Positions 55,673 to 63,958 of a DNA stretch of 64,000 bases are shown piece by piece. The translations under genes were made by a program, and so were the position numbers. Positions within the stretch are counted from its first letter, which is position 1. Each line of letters opens with the position of its first letter. The notes under the pieces were generated by a model. The model made no database searches. It saw only the letters and a program-made list of their open reading frames with translations, and had not been told where the DNA came from. Source of the DNA: Staphylococcus xylosus NJ (GTDB lineage Bacteria; Bacillota; Bacilli; Staphylococcales; Staphylococcaceae); the NCBI RefSeq assembly GCF_000338275.1, contig NZ_ANMR01000019.1, positions 1 through 64,000 of the forward strand, written 5' to 3'.

Positions 55673-56173
55673 TTAGTACTCACTTCTCAAAATAGCATAG
55701 TTTAATGTATCACTATATTCACCCTCTACTAGTCTATTTTCTCTAAATACGCCTTCTAGCTTCATTTCTATATTTTGTAACACCATTCTCGCCGCTATAT
55801 TATTTGAATCAATAGATGCCCATACTCTGTTTAATTTCAGCACTTTAAAAGCATATTTTATAATGGTTTTAGCTATATTTGTTGCTATACCATTGTTCCA
55901 ATAATTCGGATGAATAATAAATTCAATTTCGGCACTTTTATTCCCTTCATCTATAGCCAATTGTATCGTCCCAATAACTTTATCAGTATCAGGATTAACT
56001 AAAACATTATAAACAAAATTCGAATCTTGATTTATAACTTCGCCAATAAATTGTTTTGTCTCTTCATAAGTTTGAGTACTCCAAGTTTGATACTTAGTTA
56101 CTTCTGTTAAATTATGTAATTCACTTATGTCATCTATATCTGTATCTATTAAATCTCTAGAATAGAAATCCAT
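55673..56173 (-). CDS. GNAT acetyltransferase, RimJ/RimL type
   Basis: A 166-residue acetyltransferase. It shows the acetyl-CoA strand-loop region IIHPNYWNNGIATNIAKTII (about 91-110) and the C-terminal NRVWASIDSNNIAARMVLQN typical of the RimJ/RimL branch that acetylates protein N-termini or other amines. TTAGGAGGGTAAAT precedes the ATG. It stands alone and its acceptor is unknown. Confidence 0.87.
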   Translation of the reverse strand: MDFYSRDLIDTDIDDISELHNLTEVTKYQTWSTQTYEETKQFIGEVINQDSNFVYNVLVNPDTDKVIGTIQLAIDEGNKSAEIEFIIHPNYWNNGIATNIAKTIIKYAFKVLKLNRVWASIDSNNIAARMVLQNIEMKLEGVFRENRLVEGEYSDTLNYAILRSEY

Positions 56174-56568
56174 ATTTACCCTCCTAAGATTTTAGAAATC
56201 AACTATTATTACTACCTTATTCATATCTCTTTTGTAGCTTGAATCATTTATGAATTAGGTTTTTATATTCAATTGCATCAACTATTTTATCAGCCGATGG
56301 CACATTAAAGCTTATCAATATAGAATTTATTTAACTTAAATATTCAATACTGTCACTTTAATTTATCATAGGTTAAATACTACTAAAAATGAAAGCAATT
56401 ATTCCAAGAGTCTCACGCTTGCCTCCAATAGTGAAAACTTCAACTTAAACACTAACGATAAATTGATTTAAAATCACTCAGCAAACCAATAAATTATAAC
56501 TATATTTCCAAAATTTAAATTTATAAATAAAATTTATTTATAGGCATTATAACTTTATATACACATTA
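56174..56568. other. AT-rich intergenic region with no recognised gene
   Basis: Apart from the promoter of the leftward acetyltransferase I see no gene, no small frame with a convincing ribosome site and no known RNA. The stretch ends in a rightward terminator with no plus-strand gene before it, which hints at an unannotated transcript starting here. Confidence 0.4.
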
Positions 56569-56620
56569 GTTAAATATTAAGTTATCATTTAATAACAACT
56601 TAATATTTAACTTTTTTATT
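56569..56620 (+). terminator. Orphan AT-rich terminator-like hairpin
   Basis: A perfect 15-base stem (GTTAAATATTAAGTT with its complement, 56569-56611) is followed by TTTTTTATTTTAT. No annotated plus-strand gene precedes it in the 400 bases upstream. Confidence 0.6.
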
Positions 56621-56638
56621 TTATGAATATATTTCAGT

Positions 56639-56685
56639 AAAAAGTTCACCCTGATTGGTGAACTTTTTTTATTCAAATTACGTAT
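56639..56685 (+). promoter_or_regulatory. Terminator whose 3' arm carries a putative ECF promoter for the sigma operon
   Basis: AAAAAGTTCACC pairs with GGTGAACTTTTTTT (56639-56670). The 3' arm contains GTGAAC (56658-56663), and exactly 17 bases later CGTAT occurs at 56681-56685, just ahead of the sigma factor ribosome site. The same GTGAAC-17-CGTAT arrangement lies upstream of the Met-rich gene (60781-60808) and, as GTGATC-17-CGTAT, upstream of the MurE-like gene (58130-58157). I read this as an autoregulated ECF promoter. Confidence 0.55.
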
Positions 56686-56709
56686 TTTTATAAACAAGGA
56701 GGGGAAGGC

Positions 56710-57279
56710 ATGCTAGATGAAAATGATCTATATAAACTGATTGTTGAGAAAAAGGATAGCAAAAGTCTAGAAATCCTATATGATCGGTACGAGTCATTGT
56801 TATTTAATTTGGCTTATAAAATCACTCAAGACAAGCAATCTAGTGAGGAAATCTTACAAGATATTTTTATGAAAATTTGGCATCAAAAAGCAATTTTCAA
56901 ATCTGAAAAAGGTAAATTATCAACTTGGCTCATTACACTATGTCGTAATGGAGCAATTGACATTGTAAGAAAGCGAAAAATCACAGAAAGTGAATTCAAT
57001 GAGGAATTTCAGGGCCTGCAACTGAGCGGCTTACCTGAGTATGATTTATTAGATAAAGAGTGTTCAGAACAAATTCAAAAAATGATTTCATATTTAAATA
57101 AAGATCAACAAGATATCATTGCCCTATTTTATTATAAAGGGTTAAGCCAACAAGAGATTGCATATAAATTAAACACACCTTTAGGTACTGTAAAGAGCAG
57201 ACTTCGTTTATCAATACAACATTTAAATAACTACTTTAAAAAAGTTTCAAGAAGGGAGCGTGAAGAAAATGAACGATAA
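56710..57279 (+). CDS. ECF-type RNA polymerase sigma factor
   Basis: A 189-residue group 4 sigma factor that would direct RNA polymerase to a small stress regulon. Region 2 is visible as SLEILYDRYESLLFNLAYKI and EEILQDIFMKIW (about 18-60), and region 4 as GLSQQEIAYKLNTPLGTVKSRL (about 147-168). It overlaps by 11 bases the gene for a membrane anti-sigma factor of RskA type. AAGGAGGGGAAGGC precedes the ATG. It is not recognisably SigS of S. aureus; context links it to a Met-rich secreted protein and a MurE-like ligase. Confidence 0.9.
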   Translation: MLDENDLYKLIVEKKDSKSLEILYDRYESLLFNLAYKITQDKQSSEEILQDIFMKIWHQKAIFKSEKGKLSTWLITLCRNGAIDIVRKRKITESEFNEEFQGLQLSGLPEYDLLDKECSEQIQKMISYLNKDQQDIIALFYYKGLSQQEIAYKLNTPLGTVKSRLRLSIQHLNNYFKKVSRREREENER

Positions 57280-58099
57280 AAAAGTTGATCAAGTATACGA
57301 TTATTTTAATGACAATTTAGATGAACACGAAAAAGAAGAAATTGAAAAAGAATTAAATTCATCTTCTGAAAGTAATGAAACTTTGGATAGCATTAATATT
57401 CTTCATGACACGCTTCCTTATATTAATAAAGAAGTCGAACCTCCAACAGGTATGAAGCGAAGAATATTAGACTCAGTTATTAATGAAGAACATGAAAATC
57501 AACAGGATAAAACCAACGATTTCAATAAAGACGCAACATCTTTCCACAAGAATAATAGTCAAAATTTAAATGAATCTAAACAATATAAAGAAAATAATAT
57601 AAAAACAAAACAAAGTGATTATAAGCAAATTAAACGTACGCCCGGCAAAAAACTTTCTATAGGAATTATGGCAGCATTATTACTGCTATCTCTAATTGGC
57701 AATGGCGTTCAATATTTTAACCACAAAGAATCAAAAAAACAATCATCACCGATGATTAATACCAATGATACCCACGCCATTAATTTAAAATCTATGAATG
57801 ATGAAAAAACACAAGGTCAAGCTTATGTATCTAATGGCAAGACTAATAATAAGTTAATGGTCGAAGCTAACGATATTGAAGCCACAAAAGGTAATGAAGT
57901 TTATCAAGTTTGGATCATTAAAAATGATAAACCATATCCAGCTGGAACATTCTCAACTACAAACAATAAGGGTATGGTCGTATTCAACTTAAATGAAATT
58001 AATGTAGACAAGAACGATACTATTGCAATCACTCTTGAACCTTCACCAAACAACCAAGAACCGAAAGGGCAAATGGTTATGGCTAGTAAAGAAGTTTAA
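57269..58099 (+). CDS. RskA-type membrane anti-sigma factor
   Basis: A single-pass membrane protein predicted to hold the upstream sigma factor inactive until an extracytoplasmic signal arrives. The 276 residues comprise a cytoplasmic helical N-terminus (about 1-75, no HxxxCxxC zinc motif), an Asn/Lys/Gln-rich linker (75-125), one membrane segment (about 129-150) and an outer RskA domain with YQVWIIKNDKPYPAGTF. The start at 57269 lies within the sigma gene, with GGGAG 10 bases ahead; a GTG at 57260 is too close to it. A terminator follows. Confidence 0.88.
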   Translation: MNDKKVDQVYDYFNDNLDEHEKEEIEKELNSSSESNETLDSINILHDTLPYINKEVEPPTGMKRRILDSVINEEHENQQDKTNDFNKDATSFHKNNSQNLNESKQYKENNIKTKQSDYKQIKRTPGKKLSIGIMAALLLLSLIGNGVQYFNHKESKKQSSPMINTNDTHAINLKSMNDEKTQGQAYVSNGKTNNKLMVEANDIEATKGNEVYQVWIIKNDKPYPAGTFSTTNNKGMVVFNLNEINVDKNDTIAITLEPSPNNQEPKGQMVMASKEV

Positions 58100-58111
58100 T
58101 AAAATTATCTG

Positions 58112-58157
58112 AAAGGATCACAAATTTATGTGATCCTTTTTTAATTTTTATACGTAT
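58112..58157 (+). promoter_or_regulatory. Terminator after the anti-sigma gene overlapping a putative ECF promoter
   Basis: AAAGGATCAC pairs with GTGATCCTTT and is followed by TTTT, ending the sigma/anti-sigma transcript. The 3' arm supplies GTGATC (58130-58135), and CGTAT follows after 17 bases (58153-58157), about 80 bases before the MurE-like gene. The layout copies that at 56639-56685, with one base changed in the -35 element. Confidence 0.5.
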
Positions 58158-58235
58158 ATTTCTTAATTACATTTTTAATAAAACTACGATTATATTTGTA
58201 CAATAAGAAACTCACTAAAAAGGTGGAGAAAAACT

Positions 58236-59711
58236 ATGAAAATTACAATTAAAGATATCTTGTCAATTATTGAACAAAATACAGTGGAATCTTCAAAATG
58301 TGTAAAATTGGATTCAGAAGTCGTTTGTGAAAAAGTTACTTCAATGTACCAAGATATAAGTCAAGCTACCCTCTTTATGTTAAAAGATTCAGACAACGTA
58401 ACATATTATGCACAATGTGCTTGTAAAATGAATCCATTGCTTGTGATCACCGATGCAAGCCCTTCAAAATTTAGCCAATTTGAATATAACCTACCTATTA
58501 TTTTTATAACAAATTTTCCAGAAGTAGCTAATAACTTAGTCAAATTATTTTATAAAAATGCAATTGAAAATATTAAATGTATCGCTGTTACAGGTACAAA
58601 TGGCAAGACGACAACTAGTCATATGATTGGTAATTTACTTACACAACTTGATAAAAAAGTTGCCATCATAGGGACAATGGGAGTATACGACTGTAATTAT
58701 AATAAACTTGACTTTAACCACTCGACTCAAACTACACCAATGTATTTCGAAATGGCTGAGATTATAAATTATTTTTATAATGAAAATTACGATTATATCG
58801 TCTATGAAGCTACTTCTATAGCTTTGGAACAACGTCGGACAGATTTCATCAAAAATGATTTAGCCGTTTTTACTAATTTTAGTCCAGAACATCTAGAATA
58901 TCACGGTACTATGACTAATTATTTAAAAGCTAAATTAAGATTAGATAAATTAAGCTCACTAAATTTAGTCAATTTAGATACGGCAGAATATCGTACTATT
59001 TTAAAAGACGAACAACATTTTTCTACTACACAAAATGCATATTATCGTTATCATATTACTAATGACACTATTGATATCGAAATTAACGATGATGCATATA
59101 CTATCATACCTAAGTTCAAAGGAGGTCATAACTTTATAAACTTAGCCACAAGTATATTTGCTTTGGATAAATTAGGTTTTGATTCAAAGCAAATTGTAAA
59201 AGTTGCTTCAATAATTAATCCGCCACTCCATCGTTTTCAAATTATAGAAATAGATGCTTATATGATTATATTAGATTTTGCACACACTGCTTTGGCCATT
59301 AAAGAATCTATAAATAACGCTTTGAATTATAGTAAAAGTATTAATAAGAACTTAAACACGATGGTTACAGGTATAGGTTTGAGAGGTTTAGATAAAATAA
59401 AATTGACTGTAGATACTTTGCCTAAAGGTATTCACAAGTTGATGATTGCTGCGGAACAAGTAGGCTATGAAGACCCAGAAAAAATCCTCCGTTTTATGTT
59501 TAATCATTTGCCAGATTGCTATAAAACGAGCAATGTTTTGCGTGGCTCCTCACGTAAAGAGGGAATAAAGTCACTTTTACAAGCAACAGATAAAAATAAT
59601 GAGATTATTTTACTCACTGGGATAAATGAACCGCAAAATTATAGAGGTAAAAAGTATGATCATGATGATCAAGAATATGCAAAACAAATATTACAAGAAC
59701 TAAAAACTTAA
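58236..59711 (+). CDS. MurE-like Mur ligase of unknown amino acid specificity
   Basis: A 491-residue ATP-dependent amide ligase with all three Mur domains. The P-loop is VTGTNGKTTTSHM (about 118-130). The carbamylated lysine region is NFSPEHLEYHGTMTNYLKAK. The C-terminal domain holds LDFAHTALAI where MurE has DYAHTPD. The MurE substrate motif DNPR/DNPA is replaced by EQVG before YEDPEKI, so lysine or diaminopimelate use is doubtful. It differs from the housekeeping MurE, which must exist elsewhere. It may modify a peptidoglycan-like precursor or make a small peptide. Confidence 0.82.
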   Translation: MKITIKDILSIIEQNTVESSKCVKLDSEVVCEKVTSMYQDISQATLFMLKDSDNVTYYAQCACKMNPLLVITDASPSKFSQFEYNLPIIFITNFPEVANNLVKLFYKNAIENIKCIAVTGTNGKTTTSHMIGNLLTQLDKKVAIIGTMGVYDCNYNKLDFNHSTQTTPMYFEMAEIINYFYNENYDYIVYEATSIALEQRRTDFIKNDLAVFTNFSPEHLEYHGTMTNYLKAKLRLDKLSSLNLVNLDTAEYRTILKDEQHFSTTQNAYYRYHITNDTIDIEINDDAYTIIPKFKGGHNFINLATSIFALDKLGFDSKQIVKVASIINPPLHRFQIIEIDAYMIILDFAHTALAIKESINNALNYSKSINKNLNTMVTGIGLRGLDKIKLTVDTLPKGIHKLMIAAEQVGYEDPEKILRFMFNHLPDCYKTSNVLRGSSRKEGIKSLLQATDKNNEIILLTGINEPQNYRGKKYDHDDQEYAKQILQELKT

Positions 59712-59722
59712 ACAATAACGCT

Positions 59723-59753
59723 AAAAAAAGCCCCTTAAATCGGGACTTTTTTT
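59723..59753 (+). terminator. Terminator after the MurE-like gene
   Basis: AAAAAGCCCC pairs with GGGACTTTTT (one mismatch) around a 7-base loop, then TT. It lies 12 bases past the stop and also faces the end of the converging Met-rich gene. Confidence 0.8.
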
Positions 59754-59772
59754 GCTCTTATGCACATTCAAA

Positions 59773-60633
59773 TTAACTAATCATTACTTTCATTAAATAG
59801 CCATGCTTATCGAAGAAAGCTTTATACATACCGTTATTTGTTTCGTAAGTCATATAAGAGCCATCCGCCGTCTTGCCTTCATCCACCATATTATTAGTCA
59901 TATGTGATTTTTCAAACATTTCTTTACTTATCGTGTCTGGTTTCGTATCAAAAGTGATATGAATTACTTGCCCATCTTTATTCATATCAATCATTGAGTC
60001 ATAAACTGCTTTACTTGATGCAACATCTTTATCAGATGTAGCTGTATTAACTTTATAACCATCAATCATAACGTTGTCATGTTGTAATGCTCTTACAAAA
60101 TCATATTCTTGAGTAAATTGTCCATCATATGTTGTATATCCATTATAATTATAATATGGCGTCATAGTTTTTTGCCCCATCTGTTCATTCATTGCCATGT
60201 CCTGTTGGTTCATGTTGTTATTCATTTGCCCCATCTGTTCATTCATTGCCATGTCCTGTTGGTTCATGTTGTTATTCATTTGCCCCATCTGGCCGTTCAT
60301 TGCCATGTCCTGTTGGTTCATGTTGTTATTCATTTGCCCCATTTGGCCGTTCATTGCCATGTCCTGTTGGTTCATGTTGTTATTCATTTGTCCCATCTGG
60401 CCGTTCATTGCCATGTCCTGTTGGTTCATGTTGTTATTCATTTGTCCCATCTGGTCGTTCATTGCCATGTCCTGTTGGTTCATGTTGTTATTCATTTGCC
60501 CCATCTGTTCATTCATTGCCATATCCTGTTGGTTCATGTTGTTATTTGTTGTCGTATTGGCTTGAGCTGATCCTGCTCCTAAAAAAAGACTTGTCGCTAA
60601 TACTGATGAAATCATTAATACTTTATTATTCAT
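59773..60633 (-). CDS. Secreted methionine-rich repeat protein
   Basis: I do not recognise a named family. The 286 residues have a signal peptide cleaved near AQA-NT. Seven 18-residue repeats (NNNMNQQDMAMNEQMGQ type, about 28-153) carry five Met per unit. A C-terminal domain of about 130 residues from TPYYNYNGY to the end contains YDSMIDMNKDGQVI and YMTYETNNGMYKAFF. The repeats could bind copper through MxxM-type spacing or act as an oxidisable methionine sink. An ECF-type promoter motif lies about 150 bases upstream. GGGGTGGAGATTT precedes the ATG. Confidence 0.8.
   Translation of the reverse strand: MNNKVLMISSVLATSLFLGAGSAQANTTTNNNMNQQDMAMNEQMGQMNNNMNQQDMAMNDQMGQMNNNMNQQDMAMNGQMGQMNNNMNQQDMAMNGQMGQMNNNMNQQDMAMNGQMGQMNNNMNQQDMAMNEQMGQMNNNMNQQDMAMNEQMGQKTMTPYYNYNGYTTYDGQFTQEYDFVRALQHDNVMIDGYKVNTATSDKDVASSKAVYDSMIDMNKDGQVIHITFDTKPDTISKEMFEKSHMTNNMVDEGKTADGSYMTYETNNGMYKAFFDKHGYLMKVMIS
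60172..60549 (-). repeat. Seven 54-base tandem repeats in the Met-rich gene
   Basis: The block is exactly 7 x 54 bases. Units are almost identical, and the variable codon encodes E, D or G in the AMNxQMGQ part. The near-identity at DNA level suggests recent expansion or ongoing homogenisation, so copy number is likely to differ between strains. Confidence 0.95.
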
Positions 60634-60780
60634 AAATCTCCACCCCTTTTTTAATATTTTATGAATGATTCTTGTTGTATGTTTTTCTTGATCTTACGCT
60701 TAAAAACAAAAGGCTGTTTTACTGACAATAAAACTAATTGTGTTGCGTAATGCCCCCTTTTTTACTCTACTTACTAAAAC

Positions 60781-60808
60781 ATACGTATTTTTACTATTAT
60801 AAGTTCAC
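60781..60808 (-). promoter_or_regulatory. Putative ECF promoter of the Met-rich gene
   Basis: On the minus strand GTGAAC (60803-60808), a 17-base spacer and CGTAT (60781-60785) exactly repeat the arrangement found before the ECF sigma gene. It predicts initiation near 60775 and a 5' leader of about 140 bases. Confidence 0.5.
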
Positions 60809-60824
60809 TTTTTATAAAAATTAT

Positions 60825-61445
60825 TTAAACTAAATGAAAATATTCTTCTAACGTGAGGTTAGTATTTTTCATTTTTTTCGCATCTTCTTTCCCCAAATAC
60901 CTTAAATGCCATGGTTCGTACATAAATTGGGTAATGTGTTCTTTACCTTTAGGGTATCGAATAATAAAGCCGTAATGATGAGCGTTATCTTCCAACCATT
61001 CACTCTCTTTAGTATATTGAAACAGTTCCTTAGCTGATTCATGTAACCCTGGAGTAGCAACATCAAAAGCAAGACCAGTCTGATGTTCAGAGAATCCAGG
61101 TTTAGCACTATAAAGTTGCGCTTTTTTTAAACCATCACGTTGCACGTACATTTTAAACAATCGCATCTGTTTAAGATACGAACGAAAACCGCTTATAATA
61201 ATCAATCGAAGTCCTTGTTTATTTGCATCATTAATCATTATCTTTAAAGCGTTTAGCGCTTTTAATTTTGGAAATGGCGTATAAAATGGAGAGATTTTAT
61301 AGTCTTTATTTACGATAATATGACTATTAAAATAATAAGCTCCGTTCTTTTTTATAATAGTATTATCATAACGTTTTTGTTTTTTATTTAAGAAATAAAT
61401 TATTAAGATTAAAATTATAACTAACCATGGGATTACTTTTCTCAT
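60825..61445 (-). CDS. VanY-type D-alanyl-D-alanine carboxypeptidase (M15)
   Basis: A membrane-anchored zinc peptidase of 206 residues that trims the terminal D-Ala of peptidoglycan stems. One N-terminal membrane segment (about 3-20) is followed by the M15B domain with IISGFRSYLKQ, the zinc ligands in SEHQTGLAFDVA (His, Asp), and the second His in MYEPWHLRYLG; the catalytic Glu precedes PWH. It has no vancomycin-resistance genes around it, so it is a housekeeping or stress-related carboxypeptidase. A GTGAAC occurs upstream, but without a correctly spaced CGTAT. Confidence 0.88.
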   Translation of the reverse strand: MRKVIPWLVIILILIIYFLNKKQKRYDNTIIKKNGAYYFNSHIIVNKDYKISPFYTPFPKLKALNALKIMINDANKQGLRLIIISGFRSYLKQMRLFKMYVQRDGLKKAQLYSAKPGFSEHQTGLAFDVATPGLHESAKELFQYTKESEWLEDNAHHYGFIIRYPKGKEHITQFMYEPWHLRYLGKEDAKKMKNTNLTLEEYFHLV

Positions 61446-62070
61446 ATACTCATCCTTATCACCACATATTTTTATAAAAACATACTTCTTGTAACGTTCA
61501 GTTCACAAATCTTAGCTTTCATTTTTAAACTTACTTTACCCTAGCCCTACTTCAATTTATGTTTTATGAACTATAAATGCTCCATATTTGCATCATTGAC
61601 AGACTAGTACCCTAAAATATTTAGCCGTTATTTGTTCAATAACATTACATTTAATAAAATGATAAATCAATCAAAAGCTCAAAACATAAAATTACACATA
61701 AAAATTGAGCTTGATATTATAAACTATAAATTTCATTTATAGATAAGTATTATCAATTAAAATGATGTTTCGAGAAAAAAACTCTGTACATAAACGAATT
61801 TTTAGATATAATAAATTATAATAATTATAATGAGATATTAATTATAATTTGGGAGGTTTAATGATTATGTAAAAACTATCTATCAAGTCTTATATTAGAG
61901 TTATAAAAACAACGTTAGCTATGTTTATACGACTTTCATTATCGAAACTCTGTATAAAATATTACTTAATATAAATTTGAAGCTCTGTTTCCAACACATT
62001 TTTATTGGAAAGGATTCAAATTCATTTATTTGATGATAAAAAATATGATTAAAATAAAGGAGATTAAACT
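61446..62070 (+). promoter_or_regulatory. katA upstream region: promoter, PerR box and unusual leader
   Basis: TGTACA (61785-61790), 16 bases and TATAAT (61807-61812) form a promoter. TTATAATAATTATAA at 61816-61830 matches the PerR consensus TTANAATNATTNTAA exactly and covers the predicted start. The leader of about 250 bases contains GGGAGG followed by a three-codon frame ATG-ATT-ATG-TAA (61861-61872), and a small hairpin TTTCCAA/TTGGAAA near 61988-62012. Positions 61446-61780 hold only the promoter region of the leftward carboxypeptidase gene. Confidence 0.75.
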
Positions 62071-63552
62071 ATGAATAAAAAGTTAACAGGGCTATTTGGT
62101 GCTCCTGTATCAGATAGAGAAAATAGTATGACTGCAGGTCCAAGAGGTCCTTTATTAATGCAGGATATTTATTTCCTTGAACAAATGGCACACTTTGATA
62201 GAGAAGTAATTCCAGAGCGTCGAATGCATGCTAAAGGGTCAGGCGCATTTGGTACCTTCACAGTAACAAATGATATTACAAAATATACATGTGCAAGTAT
62301 ATTTGCTGAAATCGGTAAACAAACAGAAATGTTTGCACGATTTTCAACTGTAGCAGGCGAACGTGGTGCAGGCGATGCAGAACGAGATATTAGAGGATTT
62401 GCTTTGAAGTTTTATACAGACGAAGGTAACTGGGACTTAGTTGGTAATAATACACCCGTATTCTTCTTTAGAGACCCTAAATTATTCCCAAGTTTAAACC
62501 ATGTGGTTAAACGGAATCCAAAAACAAATATGAAAGACCCACAAGCGAACTGGGATTTCTGGACATTATTACCAGAAGCTTTACACCAAATTACAATTTT
62601 AATGACAGACCGTGGTATCCCTAAAGGTTTTAGAAATATGCATGGTTTTGGTTCTCATACATACTCTATGTATAACGATAAAGGCGAACGTTTTTGGGTC
62701 AAATTCCATCATAGAACACAACAAGGTATAGAGAACTATTCTGTAGAAGAAGCCGAACAAGTGATGGCTAAAGATAGAGATTCTTCTCAAAGAGATTTAT
62801 TCAATAATATTGAACAAGGCAATTTCCCTAAATGGAAAATGTACATTCAAGTAATGACGGAAGAACAAGCTCGTAATCATAAAGATAATCCTTTTGATTT
62901 AACTAAAGTTTGGTATAAAGATGAATATCCATTAATTGAAGTTGGTGAGTTTGAATTAAATCGAAACCCTGAAAACTATTTCCAAGATGTTGAACAAGCT
63001 GCATTTGCACCAACAAACATCGTCCCTGGTTTAGATTTCTCACCAGATAAAATGTTACAAGGTCGACTATTTTCATATGGAGATACTCAAAGATACCGCT
63101 TAGGTGTTAACCATTGGCAAATTCCAGTGAACCAACCTAAAGGTGTCGGTATGGAAAACATATGTCCATTTAGTAGAGATGGGCAAATGCGTATCTTAGA
63201 TAATAATCAAGGCGCTAGTACACATTATTACCCAAATAGTAACGACGCATTTGAAGATCAACCACAGTACAAAAAACCCGCTTTAGATATTCAAGGGCAA
63301 GCATATGAATATGACTTTCGTGAAGATGACGATAATTATTTTGAACAACCTGGTAAATTATTCCGTTTATTATCATCTGAAGAACAACAAACATTATTTA
63401 AGAATACTGCGAATGAAATGAAACCCGTTACCGACGCATTAAAACACCGCCATATCAGACATTGCTATAAAGCCGATCCTGCGTACGGTCAAGGTGTAGC
63501 CGAAGCTATGGGAATTGATATCAATGAAGTAAACTTAGAGGTCGCAGACTAA
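62071..63552 (+). CDS. katA: Haem catalase
   Basis: A cytoplasmic enzyme that breaks down hydrogen peroxide. The 493 residues are a small-subunit clade 3 catalase. The distal His is in [13 protein letters not shown] (about 55), the distal Asn in [10 protein letters not shown], and the haem-ligating Tyr in [29 protein letters not shown] precedes the ATG. A perfect PerR box upstream indicates induction by peroxide and low iron/manganese status. It is followed 23 bases later by a small PH-like gene. Confidence 0.97.
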   Translation: MNKKLTGLFGAPVSDRENSMTAGPRGPLLMQDIYFLEQMAHFDREVIPERRMHAKGSGAFGTFTVTNDITKYTCASIFAEIGKQTEMFARFSTVAGERGAGDAERDIRGFALKFYTDEGNWDLVGNNTPVFFFRDPKLFPSLNHVVKRNPKTNMKDPQANWDFWTLLPEALHQITILMTDRGIPKGFRNMHGFGSHTYSMYNDKGERFWVKFHHRTQQGIENYSVEEAEQVMAKDRDSSQRDLFNNIEQGNFPKWKMYIQVMTEEQARNHKDNPFDLTKVWYKDEYPLIEVGEFELNRNPENYFQDVEQAAFAPTNIVPGLDFSPDKMLQGRLFSYGDTQRYRLGVNHWQIPVNQPKGVGMENICPFSRDGQMRILDNNQGASTHYYPNSNDAFEDQPQYKKPALDIQGQAYEYDFREDDDNYFEQPGKLFRLLSSEEQQTLFKNTANEMKPVTDALKHRHIRHCYKADPAYGQGVAEAMGIDINEVNLEVAD

Positions 63553-63575
63553 TATACAAGAAAAAGGTGATTATT

Positions 63576-63902
63576 ATGATATTAGATAACGTAAATCCAG
63601 AAGATTTGTTTCCAACTGAGAAAAAAGGACCTGCCATTCTAGGTAAAATGGAATATCCTATCAATGGTAATGTAAAAACATATGATGCTGCATACATTGC
63701 AACAAATGAACGTCTTATCTTAAACGTAGATATGGACGGCCAATTTTACTATAGAAATATCCGTTATGATGAAATAGAAGATGTTCAATTAGATAATGAT
63801 ACACTAACAATACGTTTTAGTATTGGTACATTTCCAATTACAAATTTAAATAAAAATGACGCCGAACAATTCATAAGTTATATCGAAACTAAGCGTACTT
63901 AA
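63576..63902 (+). CDS. Small PH-like (YokE type) domain protein
   Basis: A 108-residue soluble protein. The sequence of a beta-rich core (AYIATNERLILNVD, RNIRYDEIEDVQLD, TIRFSIGTFPITN) closed by a C-terminal helix matches bacterial PH-like domains. The start at 63576 (MILDNVNPEDLF) follows AAAAGGTGATTATT. Lying 23 bases after katA with no terminator between, it is probably co-transcribed and peroxide-induced. Its role is unknown. Confidence 0.75.
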   Translation: MILDNVNPEDLFPTEKKGPAILGKMEYPINGNVKTYDAAYIATNERLILNVDMDGQFYYRNIRYDEIEDVQLDNDTLTIRFSIGTFPITNLNKNDAEQFISYIETKRT

Positions 63903-63904
63903 AT

Positions 63905-63951
63905 AAAAAAGGATGACTTCTACCAATGATTGCATAGAAGTCATCCTTTTT
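63905..63951. terminator. Bidirectional terminator after the katA unit
   Basis: AAAAAGGATGACTTCTA pairs with TAGAAGTCATCCTTTTT around a 13-base loop, with runs on both sides. It fits converging genes. Confidence 0.9.
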
Positions 63952-63958
63952 ATTAAGA

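Noticed and set aside
60172..60549. Possible CRISPR array in the regular 54-base repeats
   Set aside because: There are no distinct spacers; units are contiguous, in frame, and encode protein. No cas genes are nearby.
60109..60635. Three overlapping plus-strand frames across the Met-rich repeats
   Set aside because: Periodic antisense frames of a 54-base repeat; composition (Cys/Leu/His-rich repeats) and lack of ribosome sites mark them as shadows.
61479..61506. ECF-type promoter for the VanY-type gene
   Set aside because: GTGAAC is present at 61501-61506 but no CGTAT lies 17 bases on; the nearest GTAT-like element is at a spacing near 14-15. Not counted as a regulon member.
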